A stretch of DNA of 64,000 nucleotides from CAVQBL01 sp963710715. Lineage in GTDB: Bacteria > Pseudomonadota > Gammaproteobacteria > DSM-16500. This document shows, one piece after another, positions 46,138 to 56,065 of this stretch (the stretch's first letter is position 1; each line of letters opens with the position of its first letter). The DNA lies in NCBI GenBank assembly GCA_963710715.1, contig CAVQBL010000016.1, forward strand, positions 570,272-634,271, written 5' to 3'. The notes beneath the pieces are model-generated. The model did not search any database. It was not told the origin of the DNA and worked only from the letters and a program-made list of their open reading frames with translations. Made by a program: the position numbers and the translations under genes.

Positions 46138-47928
46138 ATGACCGAAAATGGCATACTCCAAATACTACTCTTTCTGCTCATTGTCCTCCTCCTCGTTAAA
46201 CCACTCGGCTGGTACATGGCGCAAGTTTATGAAAATAAACCCTGCGGATTAAATCGAATTCTAGGCCCATTAGAACGTATTATTTATAAAATTTGTAGCA
46301 TTGATCCGCGACATGAAATGAATTGGAAAAATTATTTAATAGCAATGTTGCTTTTCAATTTATTTGGATTGCTGGCAGTCTATGCGATTCAACGATTACA
46401 AAGTTTTTTTCCACTCAATCCCGAAAATTTTTCATCTGTATCTCCCGATCTTGCTTTTAACACGGCAGCAAGTTTTATTACGAATACAGATTGGCAAGCA
46501 TATGGAGGTGAAAATACATTAAGTTATTTAACTCAGATGCTCGCACTCACAGTGCAAAATTTTCTTTCTGCAGCAACGGGTATGTCATTATTGGTTGCCT
46601 TAATACGTGGTTTGATAAGACATGAGGCGGCTGGTCTAGGTAATTTTTGGGTGGATATCGTGCGTGGCACACTTTATATATTATTACCACTTTCATTAAT
46701 ACTTGCAGTTGCTTTAGCATCGCAGGGTGTTATTCAAAATTATAAGCCTTATCAAAAAATGAGTTTGATACAGCCCATTACTTATCAACAAGCGAAAACC
46801 AATGCGGCAGGTCAGGCTATCAAAGATGCTCAAGTCAATACGCAGACAATTCCAATGGGTCCAGTTGCGTCACAAATTGCAATTAAACAATTAGGGACAA
46901 ATGGTGGCGGATTTTTTAATACCAATTCAGCGCACCCTTTTGAAAATCCTACACCGTTATCCAATTTTCTTGAAATGTTAGCAATATTACTTATTCCTAC
47001 CGCGCTTTGTTATACCTTTGGTGTGATGATCAAAGATGTTAGACAGGGCTTTGCAGTGTTTCTTGCGATGCTAATAATATTTGTGCCTTTAATGTTGGTT
47101 GTTGTTGCTGTGGAGCAAAAAGGGAATCCTATGTTCGTACAAATGGGTATTGATCCAGCGCCTCAAAAGCATGCATATCCCGGTGGGAATATGGAAGGTA
47201 AAGAAACGCGATTTGGTATTGTAAATTCTGGTCTCTGGGCTGCAGCGACTACAACGACTTCGAATGGCTCAGTGAATGCTATGCTTGATTCTTTTACTCC
47301 GCTGGGTGGTTTAATACCATTATGGCTAATGCATTTGGGTGAAGTTGTATTTGGCGGAGTAGGTTCCGGATTGTATGGAATGTTGATGCTAGTGATCATC
47401 ACCGTTTTTGTCGCAGGCCTTATGGTGGGAAGAACACCGGAATATTTAGGTAAAAAAATAGAACCTTATGAAATGAAAATGGCATCCATTGCTGTGTTGC
47501 TGATGCCGATGATTGTATTGTTGTTAACTGCAGTTGGAGTTGTCACCAACATGGGAACAAGTTCTATTGCAAATCCGGGGGCGCACGGATTTACTGAAGT
47601 TCTCTATGCATTTACTTCTATGGGAAATAATAATGGCAGCGCTTTCGCAGGTTTAAATGCGAATACACCTTTTTATAATATCGTGGGTGGCATAGAAATA
47701 TTGGTATTACGTTTCTGGATTGCAATTCCTATGTTAGCGATTGCTGGATCGTTGGTAAAGAAAAAAATTGTTCCGAGTAGTTCTGGAACTCTTCCAACAC
47801 ACACGCCTCTTTTTATTACTCTTTTAGTGAGTGTGACACTGATAATAGGTGCACTGAGTTTTTTCCCGGCTTTAGTTTTGGGTCCCATCGTTGAAGCGCT
47901 TATGCTTTGGGGGCAGTATGGGCACTAA
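46138..47928 (+). CDS. kdpA: KdpA, potassium-binding channel subunit of the Kdp ATPase
   Basis: 596 residues with ten or more membrane helices. The four selectivity-filter-like segments of the family are visible, e.g. FITNTDWQAYGGE, QLGTNGGGFFNTNSAHPFEN and TSMGNNNGSAFAGLNANTPF. Imports K+ with high affinity at the expense of ATP hydrolysed by KdpB. Overlaps kdpB (ATG 47918). Confidence 0.95.
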   Translation: MTENGILQILLFLLIVLLLVKPLGWYMAQVYENKPCGLNRILGPLERIIYKICSIDPRHEMNWKNYLIAMLLFNLFGLLAVYAIQRLQSFFPLNPENFSSVSPDLAFNTAASFITNTDWQAYGGENTLSYLTQMLALTVQNFLSAATGMSLLVALIRGLIRHEAAGLGNFWVDIVRGTLYILLPLSLILAVALASQGVIQNYKPYQKMSLIQPITYQQAKTNAAGQAIKDAQVNTQTIPMGPVASQIAIKQLGTNGGGFFNTNSAHPFENPTPLSNFLEMLAILLIPTALCYTFGVMIKDVRQGFAVFLAMLIIFVPLMLVVVAVEQKGNPMFVQMGIDPAPQKHAYPGGNMEGKETRFGIVNSGLWAAATTTTSNGSVNAMLDSFTPLGGLIPLWLMHLGEVVFGGVGSGLYGMLMLVIITVFVAGLMVGRTPEYLGKKIEPYEMKMASIAVLLMPMIVLLLTAVGVVTNMGTSSIANPGAHGFTEVLYAFTSMGNNNGSAFAGLNANTPFYNIVGGIEILVLRFWIAIPMLAIAGSLVKKKIVPSSSGTLPTHTPLFITLLVSVTLIIGALSFFPALVLGPIVEALMLWGQYGH

Positions 47929-49982
47929 AATTTCATCCTGGAATATTGATATTTTAAAGTTAGCAATACGCGATTCATTCTTAAAATTATCTCCTCGTCA
48001 TCAAATCCGTAATCCTGTCATGTTCACAGTTTATGTAGGATCTATTCTGACATCCGCTCTTTTTATCCAAGCGTTGATAGGAGACAAAGATGCGCCAGCC
48101 GGTTTTATTTTAGCAATTACATTATGGCTTTGGTTCACATTACTATTCGCTAATTTTGCTGAAGCCATGGCAGAAGGACGTGGAAAAGCGCAAGCACAAG
48201 CTTTACGTAAAGCACGACGTGAAATTCAAGCAAAAAAATTAACCCGGCCTGCTCGAAACGCAAAAGTGACATTGGTTCAATCCGCGAGTCTGCGTGCGGA
48301 TGATATTGTATTAGTTGAAGCGGGGGATCTTATTCCGAGTGACGGAGAAGTGGTGGAAGGTATCGCATCGGTAAATGAAAGTGCAATTACCGGTGAAAGT
48401 GCACCCGTTATTCGTGAGAGTGGTGGTGATCGTAGCGCTGTTACGGGTGGAACGCAAATTATTTCTGATTGGCTGATTGTGCGTATCACTGCAAATCCGG
48501 GAGAAACATTTTTAGATCAAATGATTGCACTGGTAGAAGGCGCCAAGCGTCAAAAAACGCCGAATGAATTAGCACTCACGATTTTGCTGGCTGCGCTGAC
48601 TCTGGTTTTTTTATTAGTTTGTGCAACGTTATTGCCGTTTTCAATATACAGTGCAGCCGCGGTTAGAATAGGAAAAGTTGTTTCAATCACGGTGTTAGTT
48701 GCTTTATTTGTTTGCCTTAGCTCCCACAACAATTGGTGGATTGCTTTCTGCGATTGGCATTGCTGGAATGGATCGCATGATTCGCGCCAATGTTATTGCG
48801 TTGTCTGGACGAGCGGTGGAAGCAGCAGGTGATGTTGATATTTTAATTTTAGATAAAACCGGTACGATTACTCTTGGTAATCGGCAAGCAACAGAATTTA
48901 TTCCCGCTGAGGGGGTGCGCATCGATGCATTAGCCGATGCTGCACAACTTGCATCACTCGCGGATGAAACGCCTGAAGGGCGCAGTATAGTTGTTTTAGC
49001 TAAAGAAAAATATGGATTGCGTGGTCGAGATATTGTGGAGCTGGGCGCAACATTTATTCCTTTTACTGCACAAACGAGAATGAGTGGCGCGAATTTACCG
49101 GGACGACAAATTCGTAAAGGTGCGGCTGAGGCGATTGAAAATTATCTCAAAGAGTTAGGCGGATGCATTCCTGCTTCCCTGCAAAAAAGTGTGGAATTGA
49201 TTGCACGCAAAGGAGGAACTCCTCTTGTGGTTGCTGAAGGATCTCATGTTTTAGGTGTGATTCATCTCAAAGATATTGTAAAAGGTGGAATTCGCGAACG
49301 TTTTTTTGAGCTGCGTAAAATGGGTATTAAAACTATCATGGTAACAGGAGATAATCCGTTAACAGCAGCTGCCATTGCTGCAGAAGCCGGAGTTGATGAT
49401 TTCCTAGCAAACGCAACACCGGAAGATAAGCTAAAATTGATTCGTCGCTTGCAAGGGGAAGGTCATTTGGTTGCTATGACAGGGGATGGGACGAATGATG
49501 CACCCGCACTCGCGCAAGCAGATGTCGCTGTAGCAATGAATACAGGCACACAAGCAGCAAAAGAAGCAGGAAATCTCGTTGATTTAGATTCGAATCCAAC
49601 CAAATTAATTGAAGTGGTAGAAATTGGAAAGCAATTATTAATGACACGTGGCGCATTAACGACGTTTAGCATCGCAAATGATGTCGCAAAATATTTCGCA
49701 ATTTTGCCGGCGGCATTTGCTGGCACCTATCCTGCGCTCAATGCTTTAAATATCATGCATCTTGAAACACCACAAAGCGCAATTTTATCTGCCGTTATTT
49801 TTAATGCCTTAATTATTATTTTTTTGATTCCGCTGGCTTTACGCGGTGTCACATATCGGCGTGTATCAGCTGCGAGTTTATTGCGTAATAATGTGTTTAT
49901 TTATGGTTTAGGCGGATTGGTGATTCCGTTTATAGGGATAAAGATTATTGATTTAATCTTAAATAGGTTTGGGAATGACATA
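47918..49982 (+). CDS. kdpB: KdpB, P-type ATPase subunit (one-base frameshift)
   Basis: Catalytic subunit. First piece (from ATG 47918, MGTKISSWNID) includes SVNESAITGESAPVIRESGG (TGES loop). The frame changes near 48715, between ITVLVALFVCL and APTTIGGLLSAIGIAGMDRM, in what should be the ion-binding helix. The second piece has the phosphorylated Asp in ILILDKTGTITLGN, MVTGDNPLTAAAIAAEAGVD, and MTGDGTNDAPALAQADVAVA. Corrected length is normal. The C-terminus (YGLGGLVIPFIGIKIIDLIL) reads on in frame into kdpC without a stop. Confidence 0.92.
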
Positions 49983-50609
49983 ATGTTAGCAAATATTATC
50001 AAACAAATAAGAACCGCTGTTATTTTGCTTATTCTTTTTAGCATCTTAACTGGCTTAATTTATCCTCTGGTTGTAACCGGGCTCGCACAACTGTTATTTC
50101 CATGGCAAGCAAATGGTAGTATTATTCAGCAAAATGGCAAAGTCGTTGGATCAGCATTAATCGGTCAAGCGTTTACCGATCCAAAATATTTTTGGAGCCG
50201 ACCTTCGGCTACAACACCATTTTCTTATAATGCTGAAAACTCATCAGGCTCTAATTTAGGGCCATCTAACCCTGATTTTTTATCTGCAGTTAGAGAGCGG
50301 GTTGCAAATTTACATAAAGCAGATCCACAAAATCAAAATTTAATTCCAGTGGATTTAGTGACTGCATCCGGTAGTGGTTTGGATCCGGAAATAAGTCCAG
50401 TAGCTGCTTTTTATCAAGCACATCGTATTGCAGTTGCGCGTGGTTTGCCTGAAAAAGATATTCATGAATTGATAGAAGGTTTAATTAAAAAGAGAACGTT
50501 TCGAATTTTAGGCGAGCCCCGAGTGAATGTGTTGGAATTGAACCTTGCTTTAACCCGTCATCGCGAGGCCGCGAAGCGTTTGGCTGTGGCGATCAAGGAT
50601 AAAAAATAA
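49983..50609 (+). CDS. kdpC: KdpC, with a C-terminal tail encoded by an interspersed repeat; fused in frame to kdpB
   Basis: Single-span subunit of KdpABC: MLANIIKQIRTAVILLILFS, LTGLIYPLVVTGLAQLLFPW, IGQAFTDPKYFWSRPSATTP, SSGSNLGPSNPDF and VTASGSGLDPEISPVAAFYQ. Family members end shortly after VNVLELNLAL; here another ~20 residues follow (TRHREAAKRLAVAIKDKK) encoded by the palindromic repeat 50555-50597. There is no stop between kdpB and kdpC, so a KdpB-KdpC fusion is predicted unless another indel is present. Its TAA overlaps the kdpD ATG. Confidence 0.92.
   Translation: MLANIIKQIRTAVILLILFSILTGLIYPLVVTGLAQLLFPWQANGSIIQQNGKVVGSALIGQAFTDPKYFWSRPSATTPFSYNAENSSGSNLGPSNPDFLSAVRERVANLHKADPQNQNLIPVDLVTASGSGLDPEISPVAAFYQAHRIAVARGLPEKDIHELIEGLIKKRTFRILGEPRVNVLELNLALTRHREAAKRLAVAIKDKK
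50555..50597 (+). repeat. Repeat piece inside the kdpC coding sequence
   Basis: CGTCATCGCGAGGCCGCGAA plus GCGTTTGGCTGTGGCGATC matches 45794-45832 with only two or three differences. It is read as protein, like the palindromic elements in Rickettsia genes. Confidence 0.85.
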
Positions 50610-53263
50610 TGTCACACCAACGCCGTCTTAGTCCTGAAAAATTATTGCAACGTGTGCAAGAAGAAGAGCGCCAAGAGCAACGTGGCAAATTAAAAATTTA
50701 TCTAGGCGCAGCACCGGGTGTAGGAAAGACTTATACGATGTTACAAGATGCACGCGAAAAACGTGCGCAAGAACTCGATGTGGTTGTCGGTTTGGTTGAA
50801 ACGCATGGGCGTCGTGAAATTGAATCTTTGCTTAAAGATATTGAAATTTTACCGCGACAAATGATTGATTATCGAGGGCAGCAACTATCAGAATTTGATT
50901 TAGATGCAGCATTGAAACGTCGACCCGGCTTGATTTTGATTGACGAAATGGCACATACGAATGCCCCCGGGTCACGCCATACTAAACGTTGGCAAGATAT
51001 AAAAGAAATTTTAGATCGCGGAATTGATGTTTATACCACCCTCAATGTGCAGCATATTGAAAGTCTCAATGATGTCGTCGCACAAATAATTAATGCGCCT
51101 ATCAAAGAAACTGTCCCTGACTCCATGTTAGAGCTAGCAGACACCATCGTATTGGTTGATTTGCCACCTGAAGAACTGTTAAGACGTTTGCAAGAAGGAA
51201 AAGTGTATATTCCAAAGCAAGCAGAAATTGCAACGGAACATTTTTTCCGTAAAGGTAATTTGATAGCGTTGCGTGAATTAGCTTTGCGCGCCACAGCAGA
51301 GCGTGTGAGTGCGCAAGTGCTGTTGTATCGGCAGGGGCAAGGTATTAAACATGTTTGGCCAACAAGAGAAAAAATACTGGTTTGTGTAGGATCCAGCGCT
51401 GAATCGGCAAAAATTATTCGCACAGCGCGACGCATGGCGGCCAGTTTACAAACCGAATGGGTTGCTGTGCATGTGGATGCAGCGCGATTGCGATTGTCTG
51501 AAGAACAGCATAATAGTGCAATTCAAAATTTACGTTTAGCTGAACAGTTGGGAGCAGAAACGAGAATTTTAGCAGGCGTGGATATTGTAGACGAAATTAT
51601 TAGTTTTGCGCGTGAACAAAATATTACGACTATGGTGATAGGTAAACGTGTTCGTCCGCGCTGGAGAGGATTATTTTCTCGTAATTTAGCGGATGAATTA
51701 ACTCGCTATAGTGGTGAAATTGATGTTTACATTATTACGAGTCAAGATTTTTCTACTCCAAAAATTTCACGCTTGAAGCAATTGAAACGTGCAGCACCCT
51801 GGAAAGTTTATTTTGTTATGCTAGGAATTGTGGCATTGGCGACGGGGATTAATTTCTTGCTGTACCCTTATTTGGGAAGCAGCAACTTAATCATGGTATA
51901 TTTGTTAGCGGTGACTATTGTTGCCTTGTTTGATCGCATGGGCCCTTCGTTTTTAGCATCTGTATTGAGTGTATTGGCATATGATTTTTTCTTCATTCCA
52001 CCTTTTTATAGTTTTGCTGTTTCAGATCTTCAATATTTTTTTACGCTACTCGTGATGTTGTTAGTAGCGCAGGTGATTAGCCATTTAACTATTATCACGC
52101 GTCGTCAAGCGGCAGCTGCACAAATTGCTGAACAGCGTATTGCAACATTGCATTCTCTGAGTCGACGTTTAGCGAGTGCACGTGGCGTGGATAAGTTACT
52201 CGATATTGCAGTGCGCTATGTGTCTGAGGTTTTTTCAAGCGGTGTATTAGCATTATTACCAGACGATGGTCGTTTAGTTGTGCGGGCAAAATACGGGGCA
52301 GAAGCAGTATTAAATGCGAAAGAACAAGGTGTTGCACAATGGGTATATGAATTAGGACAAGTGGCTGGGTTAGGAACGGATACACTCCCTTATTCGGATT
52401 CCATTTATGTTCCTTTGCTTGCATCTAAAGAAACGATTGGTGTATTGAGAGTACGTCCATCACAACCTAAACGCCTGTTTACACCAGAACAAATGCATTT
52501 AATAGAAGCATCCGCCAATCAAATTGCGCTCGCATTAGAAGTCGATCGTTTGCAGGATCAAGCTCAAAAAACAGAATTAAAAACCGAGACAGATCGTGTG
52601 CGTAGTGTTTTACTGCAATCCGTTTCTCATGATTTACGTACACCGATTGTTGCCATTATGGGATTTGCAAGCACGCTCATTGAAATGGTAAGAGAATTAT
52701 CGACACAAGAAGTGGTAAAATTAGGCAATGATATTTATTTTGAATCGGAGCAACTCAGTCGTCTGATTAATAATTTATTGCAAATTACTTATTTAGAAGC
52801 GGAGGCGGTAACATTACAAAAGAAGCCGCATTCGCTTGATAGCGTAATTAGTCTGGTTCTTGCAACTTCCAGGAAAAAATTTGGGAGCAATCCGGTGGAA
52901 GTTCATTTACCTGCTGACTTACCTAAAGTTCCATTTGATCGCGTTTTTATCCAAGAAGTGTTGATTAATTTACTGGATAACGCGATCAAGTTCACTCCAC
53001 CGGAAACACTGATTGAAATTTCTGCGCTTGCTGAAAAAGATAAAGTTATCGTGAGTGTTGCAGATAGAGGCCCCGGCATTGTTCCCGATGAAGTAAACAA
53101 ATTATTTGAAAAATTCTATCGCGGACGTTTGTTAACAACAGAAAGAGGAATAGGGTTGGGATTAGCGATTTGTCGCAACATCGTGACTGCACATGGCGGA
53201 GATATTTGGGCGGAAAATCGGCCGGGCGGTGGTGCGGTTTTTAGTTTTTCGTTGCCTAGATAG
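50609..53263 (+). CDS. kdpD: KdpD, sensor histidine kinase for potassium limitation
   Basis: 884 residues. Order: KdpD domain with Walker A GAAPGVGKTYTML and DEMAHTNAPGSRH; universal stress-like domain (ILVCVGSSAESAKIIRTARR); four clustered membrane segments (~400-500; VYFVMLGIVALATGINFLLY onward); GAF-like domain; HisKA with His674 in SVSHDLRTPIVAIMG; HATPase with LLDNAIKFTPP, DRGPGIV and GIGLGLAIC. It senses K+ and phosphorylates KdpE. No kdpE follows: the next gene is convergent and unrelated. Confidence 0.95.
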   Translation: MSHQRRLSPEKLLQRVQEEERQEQRGKLKIYLGAAPGVGKTYTMLQDAREKRAQELDVVVGLVETHGRREIESLLKDIEILPRQMIDYRGQQLSEFDLDAALKRRPGLILIDEMAHTNAPGSRHTKRWQDIKEILDRGIDVYTTLNVQHIESLNDVVAQIINAPIKETVPDSMLELADTIVLVDLPPEELLRRLQEGKVYIPKQAEIATEHFFRKGNLIALRELALRATAERVSAQVLLYRQGQGIKHVWPTREKILVCVGSSAESAKIIRTARRMAASLQTEWVAVHVDAARLRLSEEQHNSAIQNLRLAEQLGAETRILAGVDIVDEIISFAREQNITTMVIGKRVRPRWRGLFSRNLADELTRYSGEIDVYIITSQDFSTPKISRLKQLKRAAPWKVYFVMLGIVALATGINFLLYPYLGSSNLIMVYLLAVTIVALFDRMGPSFLASVLSVLAYDFFFIPPFYSFAVSDLQYFFTLLVMLLVAQVISHLTIITRRQAAAAQIAEQRIATLHSLSRRLASARGVDKLLDIAVRYVSEVFSSGVLALLPDDGRLVVRAKYGAEAVLNAKEQGVAQWVYELGQVAGLGTDTLPYSDSIYVPLLASKETIGVLRVRPSQPKRLFTPEQMHLIEASANQIALALEVDRLQDQAQKTELKTETDRVRSVLLQSVSHDLRTPIVAIMGFASTLIEMVRELSTQEVVKLGNDIYFESEQLSRLINNLLQITYLEAEAVTLQKKPHSLDSVISLVLATSRKKFGSNPVEVHLPADLPKVPFDRVFIQEVLINLLDNAIKFTPPETLIEISALAEKDKVIVSVADRGPGIVPDEVNKLFEKFYRGRLLTTERGIGLGLAICRNIVTAHGGDIWAENRPGGGAVFSFSLPR

Positions 53264-53276
53264 CCACGATCTTTTC

Positions 53277-53311
53277 CCCTTTCCTCCAGTGCTTTTAACT
53301 GGAGGAAAGGG
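53277..53311. terminator. Strong stem-loop between kdpD and the convergent gene
   Basis: CCCTTTCCTCCAGT and ACTGGAGGAAAGGG form a perfect 14-bp stem with a 7-nt loop, 14 nt after the kdpD stop. No T-run follows, so its use as a terminator is presumed. Confidence 0.6.
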
Positions 53312-53359
53312 TGGATCGTTATCGCGCTCCTCAGCGAAAACGAGACGGGAAAGGAGGTT

Positions 53360-54484
53360 TTATAATAAACCTCCCCTCCCTAATCCTTGCACGGATACTG
53401 GAGATGATTCCGCAGTCGTCGCTGTTGGACTTGGACTAATCGAATTGCTGCTAGATGTTGAGCTACGGCTACGGGAACTGCTTGTAGGTGAAAAAAATGC
53501 CGGTGTACTTGTGGTGTATTCTAAGTATTCAGCGTGAATTGTCATAAGAGCGCGAAGTGTCACAAGTTTTTCATGTCGTTTTATCTGCCGTTTTATTTCT
53601 TTATTATGGCGCTGAAGTTCTTGCATGATTTGTTTTTCTTCAGGCTTAGATGGTTTAGTAACTATTGCGAGCGTGCGTTGCAATATGCGCAGCCTATCCT
53701 GAATGTCTCCATGCTTATTTATAATGGTTGCATCTTTATTCTCTACTTTTTCTATGCTGTAAAGAGCATCTTCGGCATATTGAATTGCTTGGTCTCGCAT
53801 ACCTGATATATCCCGTAAATCGCAACAAAGAGAGCTGATCGCGTGCTGTGCGTCAGAAAGCATAATGTAAAATTGATCTGATAGAGGTTTATTCGGGTAG
53901 TTTTTGACTGCTTCCAATAAATTTTTTAAAACTTTTGAAAATGCTTTTTTAGCATCAGGATATTTTAACTGTCTGAAATAAATGTCGGCTTCAAGATGAT
54001 CCGTTTTTATCGGGTCAAGATAATCTTCTTCTGATTTTTTACATATCAATTCCATCACTAACTTCGCATTTTTACATGCTTGAAGTGCGAGCTCTGATTT
54101 ATCTTGATCAAAGTATCTAAGAGCATGATTATGACAAATGGAAGCGAGGAGTCGATTCTTATCATCTTTACCATATTGTTCATGATTTATGGGATTAAGC
54201 CAGGAAATTGCAGTATCAAATTTTTCTATAGCTTTTTGTGAATCAAGTTCTCTTATTCCTTCATCACATAATTCGCGTATTCTCTTAAGCATATAATTTA
54301 TAATTACTTCTTTATATTGAATAAGCTCAGGATCAGTTGGATTAGGTGATGACAACAAGGCCTCTTTGCATGCTGTTAGTATTGCATAATCAGTAATTTT
54401 AACGTATTTGGGGTCGGCATTAATATAATTTACTGCGATGAGTAGTGCGTACGTATTTGTGGCTTGTTGTCGATTGCTTGCCAT
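53360..54484 (-). CDS. TPR-like hypothetical protein, candidate effector (paralogue 1)
   Basis: 374 residues starting MASNRQQATNTYALLIAVNY. The body is a run of helix pairs like tetratricopeptide repeats (LALQACKNAKLVMELICKKS; ADIYFRQLKYPDAKKAFSKV; RDQAIQYAEDALYSIEKVEN). A Ser/Thr/Pro-rich tail (FFSPTSSSRSRSSTSSSNSI) leads to SSPVSVQGLGRGGLL. A close paralogue lies next to it at 54665-55738. A perfect PmrA-type box lies 127 nt upstream, with TATAGT after it. Probable translocated scaffold-type protein; inference. Confidence 0.8.
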   Translation of the reverse strand: MASNRQQATNTYALLIAVNYINADPKYVKITDYAILTACKEALLSSPNPTDPELIQYKEVIINYMLKRIRELCDEGIRELDSQKAIEKFDTAISWLNPINHEQYGKDDKNRLLASICHNHALRYFDQDKSELALQACKNAKLVMELICKKSEEDYLDPIKTDHLEADIYFRQLKYPDAKKAFSKVLKNLLEAVKNYPNKPLSDQFYIMLSDAQHAISSLCCDLRDISGMRDQAIQYAEDALYSIEKVENKDATIINKHGDIQDRLRILQRTLAIVTKPSKPEEKQIMQELQRHNKEIKRQIKRHEKLVTLRALMTIHAEYLEYTTSTPAFFSPTSSSRSRSSTSSSNSISPSPTATTAESSPVSVQGLGRGGLL

Positions 54485-54610
54485 TTTCTTGCCCCTCGTG
54501 TTTTGCGTGTGTAATAACAGGTCTTTTGCCTGTTTAGTGGTTAAGAATATATTTGTATTATGATTTTTTGATTTATTAGCGGATCGATTTGCAACTATAT
54601 ACCATTAATC

Positions 54611-54626
54611 TTAAGGAAATCTTAAG
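54611..54626 (-). promoter_or_regulatory. PmrA-type box upstream of paralogue 1
   Basis: Minus strand CTTAA-GATTTC-CTTAA, both half-sites perfect, TATAGT about 12 nt further on. Confidence 0.75.
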
Positions 54627-54664
54627 CATCCGAATTGGCTTTGTTGCGTAAATTAGGTTCGCTA

Positions 54665-55738
54665 TTACTTATGCCCATAAGTATATTCTATCCCTTGTAC
54701 AGATACTGGAGATGGTTCAGCAGTTGTCGCTGTTGCGCTAAGCGAATCATTGCTAGATATTGAGCTACGGGGACTGCTTGCAGGTGAAAAAAATGTCGGT
54801 GTACTTGTACTTGTTTGAGCTAAGAATTGTTCATTAATTATCGCAAACTTTATACGGCGATTACAGTCTTGAAGCTCTTGCATGTCTTTAGGTGTTTCTT
54901 TAGACACAGGTTTTGTGATTACTGTAAGCAGCGTGTGCAGCAGACCCTTAATTTCTTCCTGCTTATTTATAGTCTCTGCATTTTTATTCTTTATTTTTTC
55001 TATGCTCCAAAGAGCATCTTTTGCATATTGAATGCCTTGTTTTCGCATGCCTGATATATGCAGTAACTTGTAGCAAAGAAAGCTGAGCATGCGTTGTGTG
55101 TCAGAAAGCAGAACGAAAAATGGATCTGATAGAGGGTTGTCCTGATATTTTGTGACTGTCTCCAAATTTTTTAAAACTTTTGAAAATGCTTTTTTAGCAT
55201 CATCGGGATATCCTAACTGTTCTAAGCAAATGCCTGCTTCAATATTATTCGTTTCTGCCGAGTTAAGATAATCTTCTGCTGATTTTTCACATACCAGTTC
55301 CGTCATCATCGCTGCATCTTTACATGCTTGAAGTGCGGTGATCGCTGATTTATATTGATCAGAGAGCTGCTGGAAGAATATAAGAGCAAATTGATGACAA
55401 ATGCAAGCGAGGAGTCGATTCTTATGATCTTTACGATATTCTTCATGATTTATGGGATTAAGCCAGGAAATTGCAGTATTTAATATTTCGATGGATTTTT
55501 GTGGATCAGTTTCTCTTGTTGCTGTATCACATAATTGGCGTATTCTTTTAAGCATATAATTTATAATTTTTTCTTTATATTGAATAAGCTCAAGAGTTGT
55601 TGGATTAGGTAATAATCCCAAGTCATGTATGCATACTGCTAGTATTTCATGATCAAAAAAACCGCTTTTGGTAATATAGGGTTCTGCGAAAAGTTCGGGT
55701 TTTTCGTGCGTATTTGTAGCGTGTCGATTGCTTGTCAT
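54665..55738 (-). CDS. TPR-like hypothetical protein, candidate effector (paralogue 2)
   Basis: I start at ATG 55738 (MTSNRHATNTHEKPELFAEP), which has GAGGAG upstream and matches the start of paralogue 1; the frame is open to 55789 but that would leave only 29 nt after the promoter box. Shared blocks with paralogue 1: NYMLKRIRQLCDTATRETDP, AISWLNPINHEEYRKDHKNR and KAFSKVLKNLETV, plus a Ser-rich tail ending SPVSVQGIEYTYGHK. Tandem duplication is evident. Its own PmrA-type box is at 55818-55833. Confidence 0.8.
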   Translation of the reverse strand: MTSNRHATNTHEKPELFAEPYITKSGFFDHEILAVCIHDLGLLPNPTTLELIQYKEKIINYMLKRIRQLCDTATRETDPQKSIEILNTAISWLNPINHEEYRKDHKNRLLACICHQFALIFFQQLSDQYKSAITALQACKDAAMMTELVCEKSAEDYLNSAETNNIEAGICLEQLGYPDDAKKAFSKVLKNLETVTKYQDNPLSDPFFVLLSDTQRMLSFLCYKLLHISGMRKQGIQYAKDALWSIEKIKNKNAETINKQEEIKGLLHTLLTVITKPVSKETPKDMQELQDCNRRIKFAIINEQFLAQTSTSTPTFFSPASSPRSSISSNDSLSATATTAEPSPVSVQGIEYTYGHK

Positions 55739-55817
55739 TTCTTGCTCCTCGTGTTTTGCGCGTGTAATGACAGGTCTTTGCCTGTTCAATTTTGCGGTTA
55801 ATAATACAATATGAATC

Positions 55818-55833
55818 TTAAGGAAATATTAAG
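55818..55833 (-). promoter_or_regulatory. PmrA-type box upstream of paralogue 2
   Basis: Minus strand CTTAA-TATTTC-CTTAA, both half-sites perfect, then TATTGTATTAT as a -10 region. Confidence 0.75.
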
Positions 55834-55948
55834 TGTCCGCTTATATCATAGCAATGGAAACCAATGCGCCATTGCCGTTTTTTGCGATTTATAGAAGAAG
55901 CTAAATATAAAAATTCTCATATCTTTCAATATTTTGAATAATGATCGT

Positions 55949-55982
55949 CTTAATAAATCATTAAGGTTTAGATGGGTATAAT
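55949..55982 (+). promoter_or_regulatory. PmrA-type box and -10 upstream of the 370-residue protein gene
   Basis: CTTAA-TAAATC-ATTAA (55949-55964) followed after 12 nt by a consensus TATAAT (55977-55982). This is the clearest spacing example in the window. Confidence 0.75.
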
Positions 55983-56065
55983 AGTAGTGATTTGAACTAT
56001 AATCATTAATAAAGACATACACATTAAAAGTTAAATAAAAAATACTATTCAAACGAGGTGATTAC

